A stretch of DNA of 61,793 nt from Gemella cuniculi DSM 15828 (GTDB lineage: Bacteria; Bacillota; Bacilli; Staphylococcales; Gemellaceae): positions 11,864-73,656 of the forward strand of contig NZ_KE384434.1 in NCBI RefSeq assembly GCF_000425665.1, given 5' to 3'. Shown one piece after another: positions 53,401 to 61,189 of the stretch. Position 1 is the stretch's first letter; every line of letters begins with the position of its first letter. The translations under genes and the position numbers were made by a program. The notes under the pieces are model-generated. The model was not told the origin of the DNA. It was given only the letters and a program-made list of their open reading frames with translations, and made no database searches.

Positions 53401-53572
53401 TTTCTACTACATAATGTACCTCTACATTTTTTTGTATTGTCTTAACATCTTCCGCTTTAACTTCTTTTTCACTTCCTACTATAAAACTAGCACCTATCAT
53501 TACAGAAGCTATTCCTATAGTAAATTTTCTTATCGAAAATTTTTCTTTCCTTTTAAATAACTCTTTCATCAT
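47498..53572 (-). CDS. M26-family zinc metalloprotease (IgA1 protease/ZmpB-like) with N-terminal LPXTG
   Basis: 2024 residues. YSIRK-like signal (KFSIRKFTIGIASVMIGASF), then LPNTG at 99-103 with two hydrophobic segments: the unusual N-terminal sortase motif of streptococcal IgA1/Zmp proteases. Four G5-like domains follow (about 290-640, each ending in GTKP/GT), a FIVAR-like helical stretch (about 640-700), and the M26 N-terminal beta-rich region with GLUG-like repeats (about 870-1130). The catalytic domain has HEFTH (1689-1693) and the distal Glu in GHSGE (E1713). It cleaves host proteins, possibly IgA1, mucins or other targets. Specificity cannot be read from sequence. The C-terminus lacks a second sorting signal. 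Confidence 0.93.
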   Translation of the reverse strand: MMKELFKRKEKFSIRKFTIGIASVMIGASFIVGSEKEVKAEDVKTIQKNVEVHYVVESDLTDAEKATLKTFEENQVVDEDVEAYYYVYKAQEGNKTSVLPNTGNTPAKGVVVVGATLMVLALFVSKRKNKVLTVIAFAIGTSGLLGTTVLANNNFERFFENIKVSVGGKIPIPRQINGYTFTGHYFTKNREEIKTTELEKIDDTIKQVETEKSTKLQKITETTKEEVDKEIKQTEAEKTDITKPAESNKLDELEKDEETEKSESEKLVFTTQTEDEKQAQQENNPSIEVKETEVVTEIPFKTIEKDDPTIPQGQIRVIKEGIDGRKVTKERQFLNGSEVVYKETVVVENTLATDKVILIGTKPVFTVQSKDGNQLKQELNPTIEVKDIDKKEIEIPFETKTKKTATLYVGETKVEKTGIKGRKVIKERQFISDGKIQYTEEIVENIDPITEVILVGTKPVEGVRVETRKEEIPVSTKEEEDATKYVGDNEIQEGSVGEKEITTTYKTVKGKKTEEIISVEEKVIREPKDKIIKKGTKPIEATEEEKEMQVIKYTTRKENDDTLQKGKEEIKQQGVDGEKEITKIYKTIKGIRQENPAIEEKLIKDPIEEIIRVGTKEEQKINKEKLQVLSTEAEELNEDNYTAESYKILNEKLKEAKDILQNPDATQEQVDKVLKILQTAKDGLEVFVPLRKPILTVESVTPDDLGKAISLVYNLVDDNNSFQSSKIKVYSGDKLVKAVEFNPKNSTTVKLDNLDRDVTYTLVTEQTYTDGRKNNTEDIKDTRQVTLTLKKIQLADVISTEVYKVENGKTELVTGLVSKPIDLSNYYVKFKRKNHKDVLLPVSEITENNSNFDIKVISPQLVHVENNTFAEGIHIILDKVQTYPNAYTQFDKLIDAVKKNPAGTFEIGSNLVANTLGDSEQSYIANFTGVLESADDSKVFTISNLNKPLFNTLQNSTIKNINLNVNINTAKAAGLALKATNSNINNVHVKGDITATSELAGLVLTVEGNNSKLENISVEGNLSLDKKQLYENMVSGGVISVINGGTLTKVSTDIQYSVKGSSSFASKYVGGIVGQLGMNSTVNKAVAKGTINISGLATGASVGAIVGANAGVVSDGINEFSGNNSQSFGINSPFATPAKNINISEKVANNAKLTDAKVITNSEVEKLITEWQIKSTNSTSTNKEITTKYEIIDYTTLQNAQVGRKIAYENTSKLLPFYDQETIVKYGNKISNSSNLATKEIISIVSLSKGNVVNVTDKNTDEVDQIFVHYKDGTGEKINVKLLGSYQDTNVFEYDLGEGLLYTPEQFITPHNDIVNQVLQSYKVISFDSNEMHKAVNKPSDKKMEDLYWQSSFEEVKANINNYLNDLITNDIVLGNSEAINKSIIEKFISKKLQIITGLSYLSRLYDIKYGELSLKNIMLYNPNFYGQKQDVVSWLESIANLGYEVLKVNNNIDAYEKELAKMSETSNVISFSEKNRKLFLPNKQTNEWYKNSIKASVYEVKSKQLPNEDVSLYYWLSNQKHFNKYLLPLLNLRDDSMFITTNMSFVSFGIKDRYLEDKKLKTNNPTKYKEEIAKVEKLVQNYANRWASFVDMWYGIVDDSVKSKLVHSEISLFDGFQFGKNQEGWLSQYDKQYLAIEDFFGATGSWYGWANKGASAKSSYRTDMSYYTLMQYVEEELLSSGGAATLSHEFTHAMDQIALFDGYKRRPGHSGESFALGLLESSTNKNDYYYALNTIQNFEGELATHNQTNERFKSAQDLGDYIRGVFDVTYTLDAIEAESILKLSKSDQRNFFNKVSLVYDNSINDVTNARDKISEINSSEWNTMKLESIGDLVENNLVAVDKANYIVKEYVRDDSNYYFISLTSPIYSALQNNTGTVGGLQFRKTAWELLAEKGWKDGFIPYATDKLEKEAKIEGKVLSDEYIFNKIFKGEYVNYTEFKKKMYEKRIAKKEQLKPVTITWNNTTTTVDSYTKLKELIDRAVAMDNTEVKARRLFRYRAELKRELIKAYHKVTDDFKESVYKNQ

Positions 53573-53607
53573 TTTCTCTCACTTTACTATAAAATTACTA
53601 AATTTTC

Positions 53608-53675
53608 ATAAACTATTTTAGTCATTTATTATTTCTCACTATCACCAACTTTTTATTTTATTAAAAATAGTTTAT
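53608..53675. promoter_or_regulatory. inverted repeat in the leader of the M26 protease gene
   Basis: ATAAACTATTTTA (53608-53620) and TAAAAATAGTTTAT (53662-53675) form a 13-base inverted repeat upstream of the protease start. It may be an operator or a leader structure; no regulator is identified. Confidence 0.35.
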
Positions 53676-53718
53676 AAATTAAAATATATTCTCAAAATAT
53701 TTTACCACAAAAAAAAGA

Positions 53719-53751
53719 TTAGCTCCATAAATTTACAATTTATAGAACTAA
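53719..53751 (-). terminator. terminator downstream of the threonine/serine exporter genes
   Basis: TTAGCTCCATAAATT (53719-53733), loop TAC, AATTTATAGAACTAA (53737-53751), with two G-U pairs, followed on the minus strand by UCUUUUUUUU. Confidence 0.8.
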
Positions 53752-53755
53752 ACAC

Positions 53756-54202
53756 TTATTTTTTTCTTTGAATTTTTACCCTCTTTATTGAATCAGAAAA
53801 AACAGATGCAAGCAAAATTCCCATCGCTATTGCTCCTGCTTGCAAAATTGTTTCTAAACCAACTTTTAAAGCTATATTATAATTTTTTGTAACTAGATTT
53901 TGCATTGTATTATACATACCGTATCCTGGTACTAATGGAATTATCCCTGTATAAATAAAAATTGTCGCTGGCATTTTTAAAATTTTTGAAGCATTTGTTG
54001 AAAGTAATCCTACACTAAGTGCACCTAAAAAACTTCCTACAACTACATCAGTGAGAATATTTGTCAAAACATAAACCAACCATCCAACTGCACCTATCAT
54101 CGAACAACTTAATATAGATTTTTTAGGAGCATTAAAAAATATTGCAAATGCAAATGTTACAATAAAACCTGCCATAAATTGTATATAAATATTATATTCC
54201 AT
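53756..54202 (-). CDS. threonine/serine exporter, small subunit (YjjB/ThrE_2-like)
   Basis: 148 residues with four hydrophobic segments; motif IYTGIIPLVPGYGMYNTMQN is the conserved signature of the ThrE C-terminal/DUF3815 family, and LVYVLTNILTDVVVGSFLGA is typical of its second helix. Works with the larger subunit upstream to export small neutral amino acids. Followed by a terminator. Confidence 0.88.
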   Translation of the reverse strand: MEYNIYIQFMAGFIVTFAFAIFFNAPKKSILSCSMIGAVGWLVYVLTNILTDVVVGSFLGALSVGLLSTNASKILKMPATIFIYTGIIPLVPGYGMYNTMQNLVTKNYNIALKVGLETILQAGAIAMGILLASVFSDSIKRVKIQRKK

Positions 54203-54337
54203 TTTGCCTCCTCGTATAATAACGTTGTAGTGAAAACTACATTTTTTATTTCTACTCCATCTTCTTTATGGAATAATAGTTATCTAGATAAAGAGCGTAA
54301 TCTTTGAAGTATAATCTGCCTCATTAAGTTACGCTTC

Positions 54338-55108
54338 TTAAACTATCTTTAAGCCTAATACTACACCCAGTGCTATTGCTGTTGAAACAAAAACTGCGGC
54401 TTGAACACCTATTATTCCTGATAAATAATCACCTGCCATAAAATCTCGAACAGAATTTGTTATCTGTACACCTGGAACAAGAGGCATTAAACTAACAATA
54501 ATAATACTCACAGGATTTTGAATAATAAAAAATTTTGCTAATGTCATTACTAATACCGTTGCTATAAAAGCCCCCAAAAAGTTACTCAAAAAATATATTA
54601 TTTTGTATTTATTTGCAATAATGAGAAATGTAGCTTGAACAGCCATTACTATAAATGCATAAATACTATCTCTAAATGTTCCTCCAAACATTATTGCAAA
54701 AAACGGTGCTGACATAACCAATGAAGGAATGGCCACCCAATTTGAATATCTTTCTTTGTTTTTTATTTCTTTTAATCGTTTAAAAGCATACTCCAAAGAA
54801 CATCCACCCATTACCATTTTTCTAGATAAATCATTTATAAGAGAAATTTTTTCTAAATTTTTTTCTCCTAACACGACTCTACGCATAGTTGTATAATTTG
54901 TATCATCATAAATAAATGAAACAATAACAAAATTATATGTAACTAAACTATTTGCTGCTTTTATATTATCAAAAGATTTATAAATTCTATTTATTGTATC
55001 TTCAACCCTATAAACTTCTGCACCATATGCTAGCATACTTCTTGCCATTTTCACACTAAAATTCAAAAGTTTTTTTGCATCTTGATCATTCTGTAAAGTC
55101 TGTAACAT
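54338..55108 (-). CDS. threonine/serine exporter, large subunit (YjjP/ThrE-like, DUF1212)
   Basis: 256 residues. N-terminal cytoplasmic domain with VKMARSMLAYGAEVYRVEDT and NSLVTYNFVIVSF, then five hydrophobic segments with SLMPLVPGVQITNSVRDFMAG, the ThrE signature. The exporter is split in two genes, as in many Firmicutes; the partner is 135 bases downstream. Confidence 0.9.
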   Translation of the reverse strand: MLQTLQNDQDAKKLLNFSVKMARSMLAYGAEVYRVEDTINRIYKSFDNIKAANSLVTYNFVIVSFIYDDTNYTTMRRVVLGEKNLEKISLINDLSRKMVMGGCSLEYAFKRLKEIKNKERYSNWVAIPSLVMSAPFFAIMFGGTFRDSIYAFIVMAVQATFLIIANKYKIIYFLSNFLGAFIATVLVMTLAKFFIIQNPVSIIIVSLMPLVPGVQITNSVRDFMAGDYLSGIIGVQAAVFVSTAIALGVVLGLKIV

Positions 55109-55204
55109 TTTTCCCCTCCTAACACTTTATATTAAATCATTTATTTATATTTTTATATAATAAACTTCTACTATACATATCTTTTTGATAAGAAATTTTA
55201 TTTT

Positions 55205-55888
55205 TTATTGCGAAATTATATCTTCGATTTTTTTATACTGTAATTTTAATTTTTCTACTTTATCACTCTGTATCTCATTTGCTTTTTCTAATTGAGATAA
55301 AATATATTTTATCTTACCTTGCTCTAGTTTTTGTTTTTTTATAAATAATTCTGATTTTTTATTAAGAAGAAATTTTCCGAAATTTTTTTCGTCTTCCGTC
55401 AATTTCATTTCACCAGAACATGCAACTATTATTTCATAAATATGTCCATCTTCCTCAATTATTTCTTCTTCAATTATTTTATAACCTAACTCTTGTAATT
55501 TTCTTCTTACAAAGTTTTCTCCTACATTAGGTTGTAATATTAAATTAGGTTTGTTTAAAAGTTTATCTTTTCCTTTTTCTAATATTTCTGCAATTAATTT
55601 ACCTCCCATGCCACAAATAGTAATAACTTCTATATTATCCTCTAATTCAATAGCATCTAAACCTGCAGCCTTACGACATTCTATTATATTACTCAAAGAT
55701 TCCTCTTTCACATTTTTTATAGAAACCTTATGTGGTCCTTCAACTATTTCCCCAGCCACAGCAAAATCTATTTTATTTTTTTTTGCTAAATAAATTGGTA
55801 AATATGCATGATCACTTCCAATATCAGCAAGCCTTCTATCTTTCACAAAACTTGCTACCAACTTTAATCTTCTGTTTATAGCTAACAT
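55205..55888 (-). CDS. trmK: tRNA (adenine22-N1)-methyltransferase TrmK
   Basis: 227 residues from the ATG at 55888 (MLAINRRLKLVASFVKDRRL), preceded by AAAGGAG; the longer frame from 55921 lacks a good RBS. SAM-binding motif ADIGSDHAYLPIYLA, then GEIVEGPHKVSIKNV and ICGMGGKLIAEIL, all typical of TrmK/YqfN. The C-terminal ~70 residues are a coiled coil. Methylates A22 in some tRNAs. Confidence 0.93.
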   Translation of the reverse strand: MLAINRRLKLVASFVKDRRLADIGSDHAYLPIYLAKKNKIDFAVAGEIVEGPHKVSIKNVKEESLSNIIECRKAAGLDAIELEDNIEVITICGMGGKLIAEILEKGKDKLLNKPNLILQPNVGENFVRRKLQELGYKIIEEEIIEEDGHIYEIIVACSGEMKLTEDEKNFGKFLLNKKSELFIKKQKLEQGKIKYILSQLEKANEIQSDKVEKLKLQYKKIEDIISQ

Positions 55889-56058
55889 TATTTCTCCTTT
55901 TAGATCTATATTAAAAAACATCTTTGTTAAACTAATTTGAATTAAAACTATATATTATACTTTTATACTATGAAATTTTTACCTTACTCTCTTTATTATA
56001 TCTTAAATTATAAAATTAAAAATTTAGCAACTTCTATAACTCTTCAATAAAAAATATT

Positions 56059-57270
56059 TTAATCCAAAAAATCTTTACTAAAACTAGTTGTAATTATTGT
56101 TTTCTTCGTTTTTGAATCGAAATTATCAAAATCTGTTATAATTTTATCCCCAAATTCTGCTTTTAATTTTTTAGATAACTTTCTTAATTTTTCTTCTTGC
56201 CTATAATCCTTTTTATCAAAAATGTCTAACTGAACCTTTAGTTCTTTTTCCTTTTTTATATCATTTAGTGATACACCAAGTAATCTTACACCTTGAGTAA
56301 AATCATAATTATCCAAAACAAGTTCCCATGCATTATTAAAGATTTCATTAGAATTATTTATATATTCCGTTATTTTTTTTGAACGAGTAATTGTCTTAAA
56401 ATCATTAAATTTTATCATAATAGAAATATTATTTCCAACATAATCTCGTGTTTTAGCACGTTCACTAACTTTCTCACTTAACTTTTTAATTTCTTTAAAA
56501 ATATCATCTTCATCTAACAAATCTTTGGCGAAAGTTTTTGAATTCCCTATTGATTTTCTATCTATAGTATACTTTAATTCTCTATTGTCTTCTCCGTTAG
56601 CACGATTTTTAAGCCTTAATCCTTGAATCCCCAAAACACTGTGTAATATCACTTCATTAGCTTTTGCAATATCACCTATAGTTTCAATTCCAAGTTTTTT
56701 TAATTTTTTTGTTGCTGCTTTTCCACAACCATGCATTTCTCCAACATCCATTTTCCAAAGAATTTCTTGATAGTTTTTTTTATTTATTATAGAAAAGCCT
56801 AAAGGTTTTTTTAAGTCTGAGCCCATTTTTGCAAAAAATTTATTAAAAGATACACCCACACTCGACGGCATTCCTAGTTGTTTGTATATGCGTTTTTGAA
56901 TAGTTGCGATAACTTTTATTGGCTCATCTAAATCACTTAAATCAATATAGGCTTCATCAATAGAAACTATTTCTATTTTTTGTGTGTACTCTCTTACCAA
57001 ATCAAAAATTCTTTTAGATTCTTTTTGATATTTTTCAAAATCAGGGTGCAATACTTTTAAATTTGGGCAAAGTTTCCTAGCATCTCCTACTCTCATCGTA
57101 GTCTTTATACCATAATTTCTTGCCTCATAATTTGAGGTTACTATTATTCCATGTCTAGTTTTTACTTCGCCAGCAATAGCAAGTGGCTTTCCCTTTAATT
57201 CTGGGTTATACTTTTCTTCTACGCTAGCATAAAAACAATTCATATCAATATGAGCAATAACTTTAGACAT
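56059..57270 (-). CDS. dinB: DNA polymerase IV (Y-family)
   Basis: 403 residues. IAHIDMNCFYASVEEKYNPE (first catalytic Asp), EIVSIDEAYIDLSDL (SIDEAY motif), GVSFNKFFAKMGSDLKKP, and a little-finger domain near 250-350. Error-prone lesion-bypass polymerase. Stands alone between trmK and the RNase J-like gene. Confidence 0.95.
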   Translation of the reverse strand: MSKVIAHIDMNCFYASVEEKYNPELKGKPLAIAGEVKTRHGIIVTSNYEARNYGIKTTMRVGDARKLCPNLKVLHPDFEKYQKESKRIFDLVREYTQKIEIVSIDEAYIDLSDLDEPIKVIATIQKRIYKQLGMPSSVGVSFNKFFAKMGSDLKKPLGFSIINKKNYQEILWKMDVGEMHGCGKAATKKLKKLGIETIGDIAKANEVILHSVLGIQGLRLKNRANGEDNRELKYTIDRKSIGNSKTFAKDLLDEDDIFKEIKKLSEKVSERAKTRDYVGNNISIMIKFNDFKTITRSKKITEYINNSNEIFNNAWELVLDNYDFTQGVRLLGVSLNDIKKEKELKVQLDIFDKKDYRQEEKLRKLSKKLKAEFGDKIITDFDNFDSKTKKTIITTSFSKDFLD

Positions 57271-57300
57271 TTTCTCACCTCAATTTCTTACTTAAATACT

Positions 57301-57351
57301 AAGAGCAGGAAAACAATAAATCTTAAAATTTCAGTTTATCTTCCCGCTCCT
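57301..57351 (-). terminator. possible terminator of the rbgA-rnhB-rnj operon
   Basis: AAGAGCAGGAA (57301-57311) pairs with TTCCCGCTCCT (57341-57351) with two G-U pairs; no clear U-tract, so the call is weak. Confidence 0.4.
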
Positions 57352-57381
57352 GTTAGACCCATAATGTAAAATCTTTATCGA

Positions 57382-59217
57382 TTAAACCAATGAAAAATTT
57401 ACTATTATTATAGGTTTTCTTTTTGTATTATCATATAATAAACTTGATAACATACTTCTTATCTCCGATTTTATGGCTGAACATTCTCTTATGTTTTTAA
57501 TAGGGTTACTTTCAATATACTCTATTACTTTTTCTTCTGCTTCTTTTATAAGCTCCATACTTTTTTTCACATAGACAAACCCTTTTGTTTGAATACATGG
57601 TCTACCTACCAAAGTCTTTTCCTTTTTACTTATCGCATATGAAGCAACAAAAATTCCATCATTTGATAATAATTTTCTATCTTTTAGTACACTATCTTCT
57701 ACATCTCCGATTCCTCGTCCATCAACAAGAACATTTCCTATAGGAATGTTGTTTCGAAGCACTTTAGTTCTATTTCCACTAATTTCTAGTGTACTACCTT
57801 TTTCTAAAATATGAATATTTTCTTTTGCAACACCAGTTTCATGTGCAATTTCTGCATGCTTTCTAAGATTTCTAAATTCTCCTTGCACAGGAATAAAATA
57901 TTTTGGCATAAGCATATTCAACATCATTTTTAATTCTTCTCTTGTTGCATGGCTTGCTGCATGAAGTCGTTTTGATGCTGTTACAACATTAGCACCTAGT
58001 TTCACTAATAAGTTTAACGTCTGTGACAACATCACTTCCATATTTGGTGAAGGTGTCGCTGCTATCATAATAGTATCACCATCTTCAATCTGGATATTTG
58101 CTATTCTTTTCTCTGCTATATTTTTCATAGCTTCAATAGGTTCACCTTGCTCCCCTGAAGATAAAATGCAAATTTCATTTTGTGGATAATTTTTCAAATC
58201 TTCTATATTAATTAAGTTACTATCTTCTATATCTAAATATTTCATATTTCTTGCACTACTTATTGAGCCTTGAATAGCTTGTCCTAAAAGTAAAATTTTT
58301 CTATTTTGTGCCAAGGCTGCTCTTACTATATGAGAAATAGTTAAGAAGTTAGAAGCATAACAAGTAACAATAATTCTCTTATTTGCTTGATAAAATGCAT
58401 TATCAATTTGTTCAGCTGCTTCATTTTCCGGAACATTATAACCACTAACATTTGCGTTACTTGAATCACTCAAAAGTGCCAAGACACCTTTTTGACCTAA
58501 TGTACTGATTTTCAGTATATCAGACTTATATTCTTTATTTACAGATTGATCAAACTTGAACTCTCCAGTATAAACAACATTACCTTGGCTAGTAGCTATA
58601 CAAATTCCCAGTGAATCAGGCATAGAATATGTTGTTTTGAAAAATGTAATATTCGCATTATTAAATTCGTATTTATTATTTTCTTTCACATAATAAAATT
58701 TAATTCTTCTCTTAATACCAAGTTGCTTCAAATGATTTTTTAATAAATCTATAGTTAGTTTAGAACCATAAACTGGACATTTTAATTTATCAATAATATA
58801 TGGCACTGCTCCCATTGAACTTACATGACCATTTGATAAGAAAATTCCTTTTACTTTTTGCTTATTTCTAACTACATAACTTATATCTGGGATTACAGCA
58901 TCAATACCTATCATTTCAGTTTCTGGGAACATAAGCCCTGCATCTAAAATGAAAATCTCATCAGCCACTTCCACCATATACATATTTTTAGCAACTTCTT
59001 CCACTCCACCTAAAGGTGTGATTTTAATTTTTGATATATTCTTTTTATTTTGCTTTTTATTAGCAATCATCTTTTTGTTATCGGCATTACCTTTTTTTTG
59101 TGCTATCATTTGCCCATTAGCATTTTTTTTCTTTAATTGAACAGTAGTTCTTTTATTTTTATTAGTATTACTTTTTATATTTTTAGTCCTACTTCCACTA
59201 CTTTTAGTATTGTTCAT
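57382..59217 (-). CDS. RNase J-family protein with degenerate active site (J2-like)
   Basis: 611 residues. A Lys/Asn-rich N-terminal tail (1-60) precedes the metallo-beta-lactamase fold (KITPLGGVEEVAKNMYMVEV, LDAGLMFPE), the beta-CASP region (LLSDSSNANVSGY) and the C-terminal RNase J domain. The zinc-binding motif, HGHEDH-type in RNase J1, reads LSNGHVSSMGAVPY (128-140): only one His remains and the Asp and following His are Ser. The later HASGH-like motif is RLHAASHATREEL. It is therefore probably a non-catalytic partner of RNase J1 in mRNA decay. It overlaps rnhB by 14 bases. Confidence 0.88.
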   Translation of the reverse strand: MNNTKSSGSRTKNIKSNTNKNKRTTVQLKKKNANGQMIAQKKGNADNKKMIANKKQNKKNISKIKITPLGGVEEVAKNMYMVEVADEIFILDAGLMFPETEMIGIDAVIPDISYVVRNKQKVKGIFLSNGHVSSMGAVPYIIDKLKCPVYGSKLTIDLLKNHLKQLGIKRRIKFYYVKENNKYEFNNANITFFKTTYSMPDSLGICIATSQGNVVYTGEFKFDQSVNKEYKSDILKISTLGQKGVLALLSDSSNANVSGYNVPENEAAEQIDNAFYQANKRIIVTCYASNFLTISHIVRAALAQNRKILLLGQAIQGSISSARNMKYLDIEDSNLINIEDLKNYPQNEICILSSGEQGEPIEAMKNIAEKRIANIQIEDGDTIMIAATPSPNMEVMLSQTLNLLVKLGANVVTASKRLHAASHATREELKMMLNMLMPKYFIPVQGEFRNLRKHAEIAHETGVAKENIHILEKGSTLEISGNRTKVLRNNIPIGNVLVDGRGIGDVEDSVLKDRKLLSNDGIFVASYAISKKEKTLVGRPCIQTKGFVYVKKSMELIKEAEEKVIEYIESNPIKNIRECSAIKSEIRSMLSSLLYDNTKRKPIIIVNFSLV

Positions 59218-59992
59218 TTTTTCCTCCTTTAATTATTGACTTAATTGGTTCAAAATCTCTTCTGTGAATAGGTGAAACTCCATATTTTTCCAAAGCATCC
59301 AGATGTTTTTTAGTACCATATCCTGCATTATTTTCAAAATCATAATAAGGGTATTCTTTGGCATATTTTTCCATAAGATTATCTCTATAAACTTTTGCTA
59401 CAACCGATGCTGCTGCTATAGAAACACTTTTCTCGTCCCCTTTTATCATACTAAAATTTGGAATTGAATAATTTTCAAATGGCATCGCATCTATTAAAAG
59501 AAAATCTGGTTTTATATCTAATTTTTCCACCGCTCTCATCATGGCTATACGAGCTGCATTATAAATATTATACTTCTCAATTTCAATATTATCTACTTCA
59601 CATATAGAATAAGCCACTGCTTCTTTTGTAATTTGCTCAAAAAGTTCTTCACGTTTTTTTTTCGATAATTTTTTCGAATCGTTTAATCCTTCAAAATAAC
59701 TATCTTTTTTTAAAATCACAGCAGCTGCTACTACTGGCCCAGCCAAAGGTCCACGTCCTACTTCATCTATTCCACAAATATATTTACATCCTCTATTATA
59801 ACATTTATTTTCATAAAATGATTTTTTTTCATACTCTTTTTTATAAAAAAATTTTTTTTCTTGTCTTTTATCATAGCTTTCTACTAATTTTTGGACACCA
59901 ACACGCTCATCAGTACGCAATTTTAATAAAATATCTTTATCAGGAGTTTCTTGTTCTAAAAATTCTTTAACTTCACTGATTTTCATAATCAT
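59204..59992 (-). CDS. rnhB: ribonuclease HII
   Basis: 262 residues. Catalytic motif ICGIDEVGRGPLAGPVVAAA (about 73-92), LLIDAMPFENYSIP, KGDEKSVSIAAASVVAKVYR and a C-terminal YGTKKHLDALEKYGVSPIHR. N-terminal ~70 residues are an extra helical domain common in Firmicute RNase HII. Removes RNA from RNA-DNA hybrids and misincorporated ribonucleotides. Start overlaps the rbgA stop (TAATG). Confidence 0.95.
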   Translation of the reverse strand: MIMKISEVKEFLEQETPDKDILLKLRTDERVGVQKLVESYDKRQEKKFFYKKEYEKKSFYENKCYNRGCKYICGIDEVGRGPLAGPVVAAAVILKKDSYFEGLNDSKKLSKKKREELFEQITKEAVAYSICEVDNIEIEKYNIYNAARIAMMRAVEKLDIKPDFLLIDAMPFENYSIPNFSMIKGDEKSVSIAAASVVAKVYRDNLMEKYAKEYPYYDFENNAGYGTKKHLDALEKYGVSPIHRRDFEPIKSIIKGGKNEQY

Positions 59993-60855
59993 TAAACACC
60001 TTCTACCATTTCAGAATAGTTATCCAACGTAATTAAACCAAATTTTTGTGTTCTAAAATCTTGAATTAAGAGTTTAATTGTTGAATCATAGTCATAATCG
60101 CCACCAATTTTTTTGAATCTTTTTTCGGCAATTTTTTCCATTATAAATACATTCTCATCTTCTTTCACTATATTAATTTTATATAAGTTATTTAGATTTT
60201 CTAAATAATTCATCTTCAAAACTTCTAATAAATACAAACTTACATCATCAAGTGGTGTAATATCATCTTTTATAGATCCAGCTAAACTAAGTTTTTTCCC
60301 GATTTCCTGATTATCAAATTTCGGCATAAGTATACCTGGTGTATCCAAAAGTTCTATGTCTTTGTTAAGTTTTAACCATTGTTGTTTTTTTGTAACTCCT
60401 GGTTTATTAGCGGTATTCGCTACATTTTTTTTTATAAGTTTATTTATAAAAGTAGATTTCCCTACATTAGGCACTCCTATAACCATAGAACGAATTGCTC
60501 TAGGTTTAATTCCTTTAGCTTCTTGACGGGCAATTTTTTCAGCAAGCTCTTCTTTTGCTTTTTCAATTACTTTATTTAAATTATTACTATTTTTAGAATC
60601 CGTATAAACTACTGTATAACCTTTTTTTTCAAAATAACCTTTCCATTTTGCTGTTTCTTTTCTATCACATAAATCAATTTTATTAAAAATAATTATTTTC
60701 TTTTTATCTTTTACCACTTCATCTAAATACATATTATGAGACGATAATGGACATCTTGCATCAACTAATTCAAAAACTATATCTACAAGTTTCAATTTTT
60801 CTTTTACTTCTCTTGTTGCCTTGGCCATATGCCCTGGAAACCACTGAATAACCAT
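59992..60855 (-). CDS. rbgA: ribosome biogenesis GTPase RbgA (YlqF)
   Basis: 287 residues, circularly permuted GTPase: WFPGHMAKATREVKEKLKLV, NKIDLCD (G4), then GVPNVGKSTFINKL (G1) and LLDTPGILMPKF (G3), with an RNA-binding C-terminal domain. Needed for late 50S assembly. First gene of the rbgA-rnhB-rnj operon. Confidence 0.96.
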   Translation of the reverse strand: MVIQWFPGHMAKATREVKEKLKLVDIVFELVDARCPLSSHNMYLDEVVKDKKKIIIFNKIDLCDRKETAKWKGYFEKKGYTVVYTDSKNSNNLNKVIEKAKEELAEKIARQEAKGIKPRAIRSMVIGVPNVGKSTFINKLIKKNVANTANKPGVTKKQQWLKLNKDIELLDTPGILMPKFDNQEIGKKLSLAGSIKDDITPLDDVSLYLLEVLKMNYLENLNNLYKINIVKEDENVFIMEKIAEKRFKKIGGDYDYDSTIKLLIQDFRTQKFGLITLDNYSEMVEGV

Positions 60856-60942
60856 ATTTTCTAACTCCTATTTTTATATTATCTTTACTTTTATTTATTA
60901 TCGAAATTTATTTAAATCCATTTCTATTCCACATTCTTAACT

Positions 60943-60970
60943 ATTTTACCACACTTTTTATATTTTTTAA
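60943..60970 (-). promoter_or_regulatory. candidate promoter of the rbgA operon
   Basis: Minus-strand TTAAAA (60965-60970), 16-base spacer, TAAAAT (60943-60948) in the context TGTGGTAAAAT (extended -10-like), about 85 bases before the rbgA start. Confidence 0.4.
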
Positions 60971-61099
60971 CGTATTTTGATAATTTACAATTTAAAATTT
61001 TTATATCGTTATCTACTTTTATGTTTATTCAATCTATTGTCTAATAAATTATCTTGTTAATTCAAAATAATTATTATAGACTTCAACCAAAAAGAAAAA

Positions 61100-61121
61100 C
61101 CTTAAGTATTAATACTTAAGG
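61100..61121 (-). terminator. terminator of the LPXTG surface protein gene
   Basis: Perfect palindrome CCTTAAGTATT/AATACTTAAGG, followed on the minus strand by UUUUUCUUUUU. Confidence 0.85.
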
Positions 61122-61189
61122 CTTTCCCTATCTTTCATATTGACAACTTCATATGAAATCTATAGTTCTAAAATAAAGTTTTTAGATTA

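Larger units (their letters stand above)
60856..61189. other. intergenic region between rbgA and the LPXTG protein gene
   Basis: About 330 bases. Contains a candidate rbgA promoter (60943-60970) and the terminator of the surface-protein gene (61100-61121). No supported ORF. Confidence 0.5.

Noticed and set aside
54230-54262. Hairpin TGTAGT/ACTACA with T-run as a terminator
   Set aside because: The T-run is on the plus strand, where no gene needs terminating; on the minus strand it only precedes an RBS. Likely fortuitous.
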